From NCBI GenBank assembly GCA_937920345.1, contig CALGVA010000073.1:62001-126000 (forward strand): a stretch of 64,000 nt of DNA, written 5' to 3'. The position numbers and the translations under genes are program-made. Below are positions 23,564 to 31,894 of this stretch, piece after piece (position 1 is the first letter of the stretch; each line of letters begins with the position of its first letter). The notes beneath the pieces were generated by a model. The model saw only the letters and a list, made by a program, of their open reading frames with translations, ran no database searches and was not told where the DNA came from. Origin of the DNA: an uncultured Lachnospiraceae bacterium (lineage in GTDB: Bacteria > Bacillota > Clostridia > Lachnospirales > Lachnospiraceae).

Positions 23564-24646
23564 TTACCCGGCGATATCCTGCTCCCGAAACAGCGCATCC
23601 ACAGCGCACACATAATCTGCAATACGGTTTGCCTTGCGTATCTTTTTTAAATATTTCTCAGAGCTCGTAAAGCTTCGGCTCATGTATGTCCAGAGATCCT
23701 TCATTTTGAAAAGAACAGGAGAATCTCCGGACATAATCTTTGTATATCCGTCCAGAATCTCATTGTGAAAAGCGTGCCAGGTCTCTTTCGGAACAGGAGA
23801 TCCGGGAGAAACAGACTGTAACTGTCCGGCGAGAGCCGGATTCTGTATAATGCCCCGGCCGATCATGATACGGTCTGCGTCGATCCCTTCCGCCGTGCCA
23901 TTGCCGGATATAGAAGTGCTGACTGCGGAAGTGTCAATTGCCGTCAGTACATCCTTAAGGCTTCCGGCGGAAACGATATCTCCATTGTAGCAGAGCGGTA
24001 TGCGATGGTTCCGGGCAGTGCCGTCTGCCTGCAAGCGTTCTATTGCTCTGGTATATGCTTCCGGGTGTGTCTTACCGGTATAAAATTCCTGCTGTAAGCG
24101 CGTGTGAATAATCAGTTCGTGAATCGGATACTTGGCATAGATCTCCAGTAATCTGTCCCATTCGGACAGATCAGACACGCCAAGCCTTGTCTTAACGGAG
24201 ATTTGCAACGGGCACCTTGCAAAGATCTCATAGAGAAAAGCATCCAGTTCATCGGGAATGCTTAAGAAACCGGCGCCACGCTTCTTGGCGGTAACAGTGC
24301 CGGAGGGACAGCCGAGATTCAAGTTGACGGTGTCGTAGCCGTAGGCAGCGATTTCCTTCGCAACGGCGAGAAAACGCCCGGCATGATTGGTGAGTACCTG
24401 CGGCACGAGCGGTATATTGACATTATTCTCAGGCAGGATGTCGCGAAGTTCACGTGCCGTCAGGGATTTGCTCATATTTTTATCTGTGATAAAGTTCTTA
24501 TCACTGATAAAGTTTTTATCACTGATAAAGCTTTTATCACTGATAAAAGGGGTAAAATATTTATCAATCCCGCCGAAATACTTGGCGTATGCATTACGGT
24601 ATATGTAAGTCGTGATTCCCTCCATGGGTGCCAGATAATACTGCAT
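23564..24646 (-). CDS. tRNA-dihydrouridine synthase with repeat insert
   Basis: A 360-residue flavoenzyme that reduces uridine to dihydrouridine in tRNA. Family marks are YYLAPMEGIT at the start, NLNLGCPSGTVTAKKRGAGF with the catalytic Cys and Lys, KTRLG, IIHTRLQQEFYTG, YNGDI and MIGRGIIQNP. Residues 34-57 hold four copies of a six-residue repeat (FISDKS, FISDKN, FISDKN, FITDKN), where related enzymes have a short loop after TPFI. The DNA there is four 18-bp units. GAGGATTTTTAACA precedes the ATG. It follows the MATE gene by 14 bases and is probably cotranscribed. It differs in subfamily from DusB at 59250. Confidence 0.88.
   Translation of the reverse strand: MQYYLAPMEGITTYIYRNAYAKYFGGIDKYFTPFISDKSFISDKNFISDKNFITDKNMSKSLTARELRDILPENNVNIPLVPQVLTNHAGRFLAVAKEIAAYGYDTVNLNLGCPSGTVTAKKRGAGFLSIPDELDAFLYEIFARCPLQISVKTRLGVSDLSEWDRLLEIYAKYPIHELIIHTRLQQEFYTGKTHPEAYTRAIERLQADGTARNHRIPLCYNGDIVSAGSLKDVLTAIDTSAVSTSISGNGTAEGIDADRIMIGRGIIQNPALAGQLQSVSPGSPVPKETWHAFHNEILDGYTKIMSGDSPVLFKMKDLWTYMSRSFTSSEKYLKKIRKANRIADYVCAVDALFREQDIAG
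24477..24548. repeat. Four 18-bp palindromic tandem repeats inside the Dus gene
   Basis: Units lie at 24477-24494, 24495-24512, 24513-24530 and 24531-24548. Three of them contain the exact core TTATCACTGATAA, a dyad around one C; the first has a changed arm. Each unit codes six residues on the minus strand, so copy-number changes keep the frame. Confidence 0.93.
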
Positions 24647-24660
24647 TGTTAAAAATCCTC

Positions 24661-26037
24661 TTAATTTTCCCCTATGATTTCGTTTTCCGCAAAAAGATTA
24701 TCTCTCGTGATATTCTGCAGCCATTTGCCGCTGCGGTATCGTTTGATGACCCACGGCCATTTGACAAACTCGTCGGTGCACAGCAGGAAATAGACTACCA
24801 GCACGGGCAGCTTTAATGCGAACGCCGCAATAAACCCGAGCGGCACCGCATAGCACCACATGTCCACAGTATCACAGATCAGTCCGAACCGGGTATCTCC
24901 GCCGGCTCTGAATACGCCGGCGATCAGCGTGGTATTGACCGCTGCGCCCATTACATAGTAAGTATTGATAAGCAGCATATATTTCAGATAGTGCATCGCT
25001 GTCTCGGACAGGGAGGCAAAGCGCAGCACGAAAGGGGTTGCGATCAGGATCATCACACCGCCGATTGCGCCGGTGACGACGGTCAGCTTGAGCAGTTTGG
25101 ACGCATATTCTCTGGCGCGCTGCATATCGCCTTCCCCCATGACATTCCCCAGCAGGATGCCGCCTGCGCTGGCTGTGCCGAAGCAGAGCACCGTGCCGAA
25201 ATTGCGGACCACGACGACCAGAGAGTTGGCGGCCACCGCATCGCTTCCGAGATGTCCCAGAATAACCGAATACATGGAAAAGGCTACGCTCCATGAGATA
25301 TCATTGCCGAGCGCCGGCAGGGACAGTTTGATAAAATCCTTCAGCAACAGTTTGTTACGGATAAACATGTATGCCGGATTTAGCCGCAGGTCCTTGCTGA
25401 ATACGCAGGAGACAAAAATACAGCCCGCCAGTTCCACGATACGCGAGATCGCAGTGGCAATCGCAACGCCGACTGCTCCCAGCTTCGGCGCGCCAAACAG
25501 TCCGAAGATAAATACGGCGTTCAGGAATATATTAAGTGTAAAGGCAATGATGTTTAGAACCATGGAAACGGTCACTTTGCCTATGCTTCGCAGCACGGCA
25601 AGATAGATTTCTATGATGCTCCAGCACAGATAAGTGACTGACATAACGCGCAGATAGCCGGCGCCGATCGCAATCAGTTCTGCATCGGGGGTAAATATAC
25701 GCATCATCCATTCCGGTGCAAACAGTGCAAAGCCGGAGAAAAAGACAGTGATTAAGAGGGAAAAACGCATGGCGATGCCCTCTATGACACGGATCGGCTG
25801 GAGCTCTTTCTTGCCCCAGTACTGCGCGCAAAGAAGCGTCGCGCCTGTGCCGAGTCCATAGTACACCATAAAGAGTACGCCGGCATAATTGGCCGCAAGT
25901 GATACGGCTGAAATAGACGACTGCCCTACATAATTGAGCATAACCACGTCAGCCGAATTGACGGCGGCGCTCAGCAGGTTTTGTATGACAATCGGTACCA
26001 CGAGTTTGATAATCTGAGAGTAAAATCTGTCCTTCAT
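24661..26037 (-). CDS. MATE family efflux transporter (first)
   Basis: A 458-residue membrane exporter with about twelve hydrophobic segments in two six-helix halves. Marks are VPIVIQNLLSAAVNSADVVM near the N-terminus, TLLCAQYWGKKE in the first half, and GGILLGNVMGEGDMQRAREY in the second. MATE pumps expel drugs or metabolites using sodium or proton gradients. GGAAAAGGACTCTTT precedes the ATG. It is upstream of the Dus gene on the minus strand. The substrate is unknown. Confidence 0.9.
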   Translation of the reverse strand: MKDRFYSQIIKLVVPIVIQNLLSAAVNSADVVMLNYVGQSSISAVSLAANYAGVLFMVYYGLGTGATLLCAQYWGKKELQPIRVIEGIAMRFSLLITVFFSGFALFAPEWMMRIFTPDAELIAIGAGYLRVMSVTYLCWSIIEIYLAVLRSIGKVTVSMVLNIIAFTLNIFLNAVFIFGLFGAPKLGAVGVAIATAISRIVELAGCIFVSCVFSKDLRLNPAYMFIRNKLLLKDFIKLSLPALGNDISWSVAFSMYSVILGHLGSDAVAANSLVVVVRNFGTVLCFGTASAGGILLGNVMGEGDMQRAREYASKLLKLTVVTGAIGGVMILIATPFVLRFASLSETAMHYLKYMLLINTYYVMGAAVNTTLIAGVFRAGGDTRFGLICDTVDMWCYAVPLGFIAAFALKLPVLVVYFLLCTDEFVKWPWVIKRYRSGKWLQNITRDNLFAENEIIGEN

Positions 26038-26499
26038 AAAGAGTCCTTTTCCTGTTTTAACTGCATGATATTTCGTTAGCGTTATGCTTTCAAGAATACT
26101 ATCAAAAATGCAGAGTTGTCAACTGGATTTTGCGCAATATATTCATGGATGCTGCGCAGTGTGCTTTCAGGCTGTGTCATCAGAATACAGATCAGGATTT
26201 TTGCGTCATAAGCCCCGGTTTCAGAAATGAAAAATTAGATTGACAGAACATTTTATCCGGTGATTCAATATGAATATTTTAGCTGTAAATAAAACGATTT
26301 TGACCAGTGTTTCAAAGGTGTAAAATAGTCGTTGCAGATGAAATATGAATGTGATATGTTGATGTTGTTTTGAAGAAATTCAAGCTGAGGAGAGTGCCTG
26401 ACAGTCAGGCAGATTATGCCGCAGAACCTGACGGCAGGAAGAAAGAGCAGGGTATTGGATTGAATCGGAGACGGGGATGTGCTTCGATCGCAGTAAACT
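26038..26499. other. Intergenic region before the second MATE gene
   Basis: Between the divergent MATE genes. The left part is AT-rich and should hold both promoters; no strong -35/-10 pair is seen. From about 26380 a GAG/AGG-rich leader leads into the duplicated ribosome-binding block at 26500. No gene is supported. Confidence 0.5.
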
Positions 26500-26653
26500 G
26501 CTCCGGGATGGAGGACTAGTGTGAAAAATCACACTGATGTGCTGATTTTTCACACGCAAATTTGTGTTGGAGCGTCACAAATTTGTTTGATGGCAGACGC
26601 AAATTTGATATTTGCGTCGCCCCGTCGCGTAAACGCTCCGGGATGGAGGACTA
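26500..26653 (+). repeat. Duplicated start block flanking a 135-bp palindromic insert
   Basis: The 19-bp block GCTCCGGGATGGAGGACTA occurs at 26500-26518 and again at 26635-26653, 135 bp apart, a multiple of three. Each is followed by a possible start, GTG at 26521 and ATG at 26656. The insert carries three perfect inverted repeats: 26521-26531 with 26543-26553, 26557-26566 with 26576-26585, and 26596-26604 with 26610-26618. Confidence 0.9.
26571..26650 (+). repeat. Dispersed hairpin repeat, copy A
   Basis: About 63 of 75 aligned bases match copy B (38287-38362) by eye. The core is a GACGCAAAT-TTGAT-ATTTGCGTC hairpin, and the copy ends in the ribosome binding site of the second MATE gene. Confidence 0.85.
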
Positions 26654-26655
26654 TT

Positions 26656-27999
26656 ATGGAAAAAGATATGACAAAAGGCAGCCCGATGCGGCTGATCCTT
26701 GGATTTGCAGTGCCGCTTTTGCTTGGTCTGATCTTTCAGCAGTTCTACAGTATGGTGGATACTATTATCGTTGGACATTATCTCGGGGTGGACGCGCTGG
26801 CTGCAGTAGGCGCAACCGGTTCCGTGAATTTCCTGATCATCGGATTCTGTATGGGCGTGTGCAGTGGATTTGCGATTCCCATTGCGCAGGAATTTGGTGC
26901 GAAGCATGAGGAAAACCTGCGCAGATATGTGGCAAACTGTGTCTGGCTTTCGGTGATTTTTGCGGTTGTGATGACGATTGTGGTGGTGATACTGTGCCGT
27001 CCGATCCTGTTGGCTATGCGTACACCCGTGGATATCATCGATGGCTCTTACAAATATATTGTGGTGATTTTCCTCGGGATTCCGGTCACCTATCTGTATA
27101 ATATGACGGCGGCAATCCTGCGCTCGCTGGGTGACAGTAAGACGCCGGTTATCTTTCTGGTGATGGCGGCGATTATCAATATCTTTCTCGATCTGCTGTG
27201 CATCATTGTATTTCGCATGGGAGTTGAGGGGGCGGCTATTGCAACGGTTGTCTCACAGGCGCTGGCGGGAATCTGCTGTCTTGTGTATATGTATAAGAAA
27301 TTTGATATTCTGAAATTAACCAGAGATGAATGGAGATGGAACCGTGACTGTGCCGGTAAGCTGTGTGGGATGGGGATACCCATGGGACTGCAGTATTCCA
27401 TCACGGCGATCGGCAGTGTCGTTTTGCAAAGTGCGGTTAACGGGATCGGCTCCGAGGCGGTGGCGGCGGTGACGGCAGGCAGTAAGCTGAGTATGCTGCT
27501 GATGTGTCCTTTTGACGCGATGGGCTCCACGATGGCAACCTATGGCGGCCAGAATGTGGGCGCGGGGGATCTGGGAAGGGTGGATCAGGGATTAAAATCC
27601 TGCACGATTCTCGGCCTGGCGTATTCGGTGATCGCAGCAGGCATCGCATACCTGCTGGGCGATAATCTGCTGCTCCTGTTCCTGGAGGCCGAAGAGGCGG
27701 CTATTATAGGAAACGCATATGCTTTTATCAAAATGAATACATTGTTCTATTTTCCGCTTGCGCTTGTAAACATTGTCCGTTTTCTGATTCAGGGCATGGG
27801 ATTCAGCAAGCTGGCAGTGTTTGCCGGTGCGTTCGAGATGCTGGCAAGAGGACTGGCGGGCTTTGTGCTCGTCCCTTATTTCGGGTTTCGGGCAGTGTGC
27901 TTTGCCAATCCTCTTGCATGGATCTTTGCTGATATTTTCCTGATTCCCGCGTTCTTCTATGTCCGCAGGAAAACTGCGCAGCTGCTGGGAAAATGCTGA
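26656..27999 (+). CDS. MATE family efflux transporter (second)
   Basis: A 447-residue exporter, start at 26656 (MEKDMTKGSPMRLILGF), the normal N-terminus of this clostridial MATE group, after GGAGGACTATT. An in-frame GTG at 26521 with its own GGAGGACTAGT site would add 45 residues encoded by a palindromic insert; this is considered an accidental extension. Marks are FQQFYSMVDTIIVGHYLG, GVCSGFAIPIAQEFGAK, AAILRSLGDSKTP and STMATYGGQNVGAGD. About twelve membrane segments. It converges with the chemotaxis receptor gene, whose stop lies 12 bases away. Confidence 0.9.
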   Translation: MEKDMTKGSPMRLILGFAVPLLLGLIFQQFYSMVDTIIVGHYLGVDALAAVGATGSVNFLIIGFCMGVCSGFAIPIAQEFGAKHEENLRRYVANCVWLSVIFAVVMTIVVVILCRPILLAMRTPVDIIDGSYKYIVVIFLGIPVTYLYNMTAAILRSLGDSKTPVIFLVMAAIINIFLDLLCIIVFRMGVEGAAIATVVSQALAGICCLVYMYKKFDILKLTRDEWRWNRDCAGKLCGMGIPMGLQYSITAIGSVVLQSAVNGIGSEAVAAVTAGSKLSMLLMCPFDAMGSTMATYGGQNVGAGDLGRVDQGLKSCTILGLAYSVIAAGIAYLLGDNLLLLFLEAEEAAIIGNAYAFIKMNTLFYFPLALVNIVRFLIQGMGFSKLAVFAGAFEMLARGLAGFVLVPYFGFRAVCFANPLAWIFADIFLIPAFFYVRRKTAQLLGKC

Positions 28000-28011
28000 T
28001 AAAGTATTTCC

Positions 28012-30075
28012 TTAGATCGTAAAACGACCTAACAGATCTGTTAATTCCGCCGCGCGCGCCTGCAGTGTGTTCGCGGCGGAATCTAATGTCTGGATCGCGT
28101 CACGCTGCGCAAACACTGTCTTGGCAACATTGTCGGAACCGGCGGAGGTCTCGGCGGAGATTGCGGAGATACCTTCTATTGCGGTTAAAGTAGTGCTGCG
28201 TGCATATTCCATATTCTGCATACTCTCGGATATTTCAGAGATGGAATTTAAGAGCGTATGTATCTGAGAATCCATGGTGACGAAGGAATCGGTGGTCTGC
28301 GCCACTGCTTTTTCCTGAAATTCCACGGTGGATTCCGCTTCTTTGGCAATATCTACAACGCCGTATGTTGTCGTGACGATGTCGTCTATGATCACCTGAA
28401 TCTGACCGGCGGACTCAGCAGACTGGTCCGCTAATTTACGGATCTGCTCTGCAACTACCGCAAAGCCGCGCCCGGACTCTCCGGCTCTGGCAGCCTCGAT
28501 GGAAGCGTTCAGGGACAGGAGATTCGTCTCTTTCGCAATGCTGTTGATACTTTCCACGATCTGTCCGATCGAGCGGGACTTATCTGCCAGTGCCTCGATC
28601 GCCTGGATAACATGATCGGTGATTTCGGACGTTTTCTTCGCGCTGTCAGTCAGGACAGACATGGAAGAGATTCCCTGATTGATAGAGGAACTGGTATCCT
28701 GCGTCAGTGAGATGATGTCCCTCGTACCGTTTGCCACCGTGCCGATTTTGCCGGACAGAGAATCCATCTGTGTCAGGCAGTCTTCGGAATTGGTATCAAG
28801 CTGTGTCACACCGGCGTTAATCTCGGTGATGGCGCCCTGAATATCTCCCGCCGTGCGCAGGAAGGTATCCGACGCACTGCTCACCTGTCCGGCGGCCGCA
28901 TTCAGAGAGTTACTTGCCTCTGTCACGTTGGTGATCAGGGCTTTCATGTTGTCCGTCATAGAATTGACACCGCCTGCAAGCAGCTTGAATTCATCCGTGC
29001 TTCTGGACTGTATCTGTACCGTAAGATCTCCTTCGGAGACGAGCTGAAGCTGATGGATGATACGATAAATATTACCGTTAATATGCGCGGATAAGAGATA
29101 TCCGAGCAGCGCCGCGATGGCTACGGCCACAATGACAAGCACCATGGCAACGGTTTTAATGCCTGCCGCCTGCGCCAGAATGGTGGATTCCGGAATCAGC
29201 GTGCAGATCATGCTTCCCTGTGGTGACTTCGGCGAGTACATGGGAGAATACAGGAACAGATATTTTTCCCCGTTATAGTTTACGTATTTCATGCCGCCTT
29301 CTTCTGATTCCGCAATCTCCTTGTAGAAATCGGATGTGGTAAATACGGAGTTGCGGGTGGCATTGCCGTCGGAGTAGAATTCGGTTCCGTCGTGTGTGAT
29401 CAGAGCCGCGTAGCTGCCGTCGCCTGCGCTTAGGGAGGACAGGGAATCTATGAGGGTGTCTCTGTCCAGATCAACGAGCATAATTGCTTTACAATTGTCT
29501 ATATATTTAGCAATTCGGATAGAGTAGTTCAGCTTGTGGGTACCAAGCGCTTCGTCGGCATCGCACAGACTGCCGAACAGATGGTAGGAAGTACGCTGAT
29601 CTTCAACCATTGCACCCTGTTCGGAATCCGTATATGCCGTCAGCAGCGAGGAAGTGGTGGGGGCACTGCTGGTAAGGGAGATTACACGGTCGGATATGAC
29701 AAAAATATTGCTTACCAGCGTATTGGTATTCGCGTCGCGCTTCATTTCCTTCGTGTACTCGACGGCCAGTTTTTTCGCAGGTGTTTCTTCCATGAGGTCT
29801 TTCAGGTAGCGTGCCAGTTCCGTGTCGTAAAGATAGGTCTTATAATTGGAACGGACCGTATCAATGACCAGCGTCAGATACTGATTGGTCATCGTCATGG
29901 TTTCCTGCAGAGATTTCTCATAATTGGAGACGATAGCTTCCGTGGCGCGTTGGTAAGAGACTACGCCCAGTAAAATAATACAGACGACCGGAATCATAAA
30001 AGCCGCGATGAGTTTCGTGCGCAGCTGCCTGTACAGCGGAATGGAACTGCGTGTTTTTTTCTTTTTGTTTTTCAT
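28012..30075 (-). CDS. Methyl-accepting chemotaxis protein
   Basis: A 687-residue receptor. The first membrane segment (LIAAFMIPVVCIILLGVVSY) lies at about residues 23-42. An extracellular Cache-like sensor of about 260 residues follows, then a second segment around 310-333 (MVLVIVAVAIAALLGYLLS), a HAMP domain, and a long coiled-coil signalling domain. The hairpin tip that contacts CheA and CheW is visible as ETNLLSLNASIEAARAGESG. GGAGGATTACGATTT precedes the ATG. No other chemotaxis or flagellar gene is in the window, so it probably feeds a system encoded elsewhere. Its ligand is unknown. Confidence 0.92.
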   Translation of the reverse strand: MKNKKKKTRSSIPLYRQLRTKLIAAFMIPVVCIILLGVVSYQRATEAIVSNYEKSLQETMTMTNQYLTLVIDTVRSNYKTYLYDTELARYLKDLMEETPAKKLAVEYTKEMKRDANTNTLVSNIFVISDRVISLTSSAPTTSSLLTAYTDSEQGAMVEDQRTSYHLFGSLCDADEALGTHKLNYSIRIAKYIDNCKAIMLVDLDRDTLIDSLSSLSAGDGSYAALITHDGTEFYSDGNATRNSVFTTSDFYKEIAESEEGGMKYVNYNGEKYLFLYSPMYSPKSPQGSMICTLIPESTILAQAAGIKTVAMVLVIVAVAIAALLGYLLSAHINGNIYRIIHQLQLVSEGDLTVQIQSRSTDEFKLLAGGVNSMTDNMKALITNVTEASNSLNAAAGQVSSASDTFLRTAGDIQGAITEINAGVTQLDTNSEDCLTQMDSLSGKIGTVANGTRDIISLTQDTSSSINQGISSMSVLTDSAKKTSEITDHVIQAIEALADKSRSIGQIVESINSIAKETNLLSLNASIEAARAGESGRGFAVVAEQIRKLADQSAESAGQIQVIIDDIVTTTYGVVDIAKEAESTVEFQEKAVAQTTDSFVTMDSQIHTLLNSISEISESMQNMEYARSTTLTAIEGISAISAETSAGSDNVAKTVFAQRDAIQTLDSAANTLQARAAELTDLLGRFTI

Positions 30076-30159
30076 AAATCGTAATCCTCCGAAAGATATA
30101 TATCAGGATATACAGCATGTCCCCGCACAGGTACCGGCGCGTTGGCTGTCATTATTTGC

Positions 30160-30168
30160 AGTATAACA
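30160..30168 (-). promoter_or_regulatory. Extended -10 element upstream of the chemotaxis receptor
   Basis: TGTTATACT on the minus strand, about 85 bases before the receptor start. It is sigma-A-like; no flagellar sigma-D pattern was found. The rest of the 401-bp divergent gap (30076-30476) holds the opposite promoter at 30379 and no gene. Confidence 0.4.
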
Positions 30169-30378
30169 TATTTGGGGATATAACTGCTACTTTTTTGCAC
30201 AAAATAGTTGTAGAAAAAGTTGATACGGTTACTTTCTTTGTGCATTTTGTGTATCAACCTTTGCAATTTATGCCAAATCACCACACATGAATGCAGAATC
30301 TGGCGCGGATGTGAATGGTGAGTTGATCCGTGCTGCAAAATACAGATCCCTGAATCATTGCCGCAGATAAAAATAAGA

Positions 30379-30407
30379 TTGAGACAATAAACTGTTCATG
30401 GTAAAAT
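30379..30407 (+). promoter_or_regulatory. Sigma-A promoter for the uridylyltransferase gene
   Basis: TTGAGA, a 17-bp spacer and TAAAAT, 70 bases before the start at 30477. Confidence 0.65.
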
Positions 30408-30476
30408 CTAGTAAAAGGGTAAAGCGGCAAAAGTCGGACCAGAGAGCATGAAATAAAATCAGAGAAGGAGAACAAA

Positions 30477-31703
30477 ATGGGATATCAGGAGGCATACGAC
30501 AAACTGGAGAAATACGGGCAGCTGCATGTATTAAAATATTATGATGAACTGAGCGGTTATGAGAAGGAGGCGCTGCTTGAACAGATTGAAAATACGGATC
30601 TGGCAGTGCTGGAACAGTGCCGGCATAAAGAAGAACTGAATCCGCGCGGGAAGATCACGCCGATCAACGTTATGCAGCTTGCCGAGATCGAGTGTAAACG
30701 GGAAGCATATACGAAGACCGGTCTGGAAGCGGTCAGGGCAGGTAAGGTAGGCGCGGTGCTCTTAGCGGGCGGCATGGGTACCAGACTCGGTTCCGACGCG
30801 CCCAAAGGGGTCTACAATATCGGTCTGACGAAAGAGGTGTTCATTTTCCAGCGGCTGGTGGAGAATCTGCTGGAGGTGGTACACGAAGCCGGGGCATGGA
30901 TCCCGCTTTATGTCATGACCAGTGATAAGAATCATGCGGCGACCACGGCCTTTTTTGAGGAAAAGAATTATTTCGGTTATCAGCCGGATTATGTGACCTT
31001 CTTCATGCAGGATATGGCGCCGGCGGCCGATTACGACGGCAAGGTGTATATGGAAGAAAAATGGAAGATGTCTACGTCGCCCAACGGTAACGGCGGCTGG
31101 TTCTTATCCATGATGAAATGGGGCGTGACGGATAAGATCAGGGAAGCTGGCGTGGAATGGCTGAATGTCTTTGCGGTGGACAATGTGCTGCAGCGCATCG
31201 CCGATCCGTGCTTCATCGGTGCAACGATCGCCACGGACAGCGCGGTCGGTGCGAAGGTGGTTAAGAAGAATGCGCCGGATGAGAAAGTGGGCGCCATCTG
31301 TCTGGAAGACGGCAGACCGTCCATCGTGGAGTATTACGAGCTGACAGAGGAACTGATGAACGCGACCGACGAGAAGGGAGAGCCGGCGTACAATTTCGGC
31401 GTCATTTTGAATTACCTGTTCCGGGTAAAAGATCTCGAAGAGATCGTGGCGCGGAAGCTTCCGCTGCACATTGTAGAGAAGAAAATACCGTATCTGGATG
31501 AAAATGGGCTGCCGGTCAAGCCGGAGAAACCAAACGGGTATAAGTTTGAGCAGCTTGTGCTGGATATGATCCATGAACTGGATTCCTGCCTGCCCTATGA
31601 GGTAGTCAGGAACCGCGAGTTTGCACCGATCAAGAATAAGACGGGAATAGATTCCGTGGAGAGTGCGAGAGAACTTTGCAGGGAAAACGGGATTGAATTG
31701 TAG
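30477..31703 (+). CDS. UDPGP-type UTP-sugar-phosphate uridylyltransferase
   Basis: A 408-residue cytoplasmic enzyme of the eukaryote-like UDPGP family, which makes UDP-glucose, UDP-galactose or UDP-N-acetylhexosamine from UTP and a sugar 1-phosphate. The nucleotide loop is LLAGGMGTRLGSDAPKGVY (about residues 97-115); other marks are KWKMSTSPNGNGGWF, WLNVFAVDNVLQ and PIKNKTGIDSVESAREL. GAAGGAGAACAAA precedes the ATG. The neighbouring galE gene on the same strand supports a role in UDP-sugar supply for cell-surface polymers or galactose use. The exact sugar is not resolved. Confidence 0.85.
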   Translation: MGYQEAYDKLEKYGQLHVLKYYDELSGYEKEALLEQIENTDLAVLEQCRHKEELNPRGKITPINVMQLAEIECKREAYTKTGLEAVRAGKVGAVLLAGGMGTRLGSDAPKGVYNIGLTKEVFIFQRLVENLLEVVHEAGAWIPLYVMTSDKNHAATTAFFEEKNYFGYQPDYVTFFMQDMAPAADYDGKVYMEEKWKMSTSPNGNGGWFLSMMKWGVTDKIREAGVEWLNVFAVDNVLQRIADPCFIGATIATDSAVGAKVVKKNAPDEKVGAICLEDGRPSIVEYYELTEELMNATDEKGEPAYNFGVILNYLFRVKDLEEIVARKLPLHIVEKKIPYLDENGLPVKPEKPNGYKFEQLVLDMIHELDSCLPYEVVRNREFAPIKNKTGIDSVESARELCRENGIEL

Positions 31704-31760
31704 GAAAATGCACGGCTCAAAGCATATAACATTTCGACAGGTTTGAGTAACATTAGGAAC

Positions 31761-31790
31761 TTGTATAGAATGTCAATGAGAGTGTACACT
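31761..31790 (+). promoter_or_regulatory. Possible promoter of galE
   Basis: TTGTAT, an 18-bp spacer and TACACT, about 105 bases before galE. Confidence 0.4.
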
Positions 31791-31894
31791 ATGGGTACAA
31801 CACGAACAGAGCTTGTGAATCGCAAGATGTATCGGCTGCGGTCGATTAACATTTTCACAAGACAATATTTGAGAGAAAGGGCAGGTGTATTGAA

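Noticed and set aside
24477..24548. Possible CRISPR-like array or set of tet operators
   Set aside because: The units are adjacent with no spacers and code a repeated peptide inside a Dus gene, so it is not a CRISPR array. Operator function is not supported by any nearby tetR-type gene.
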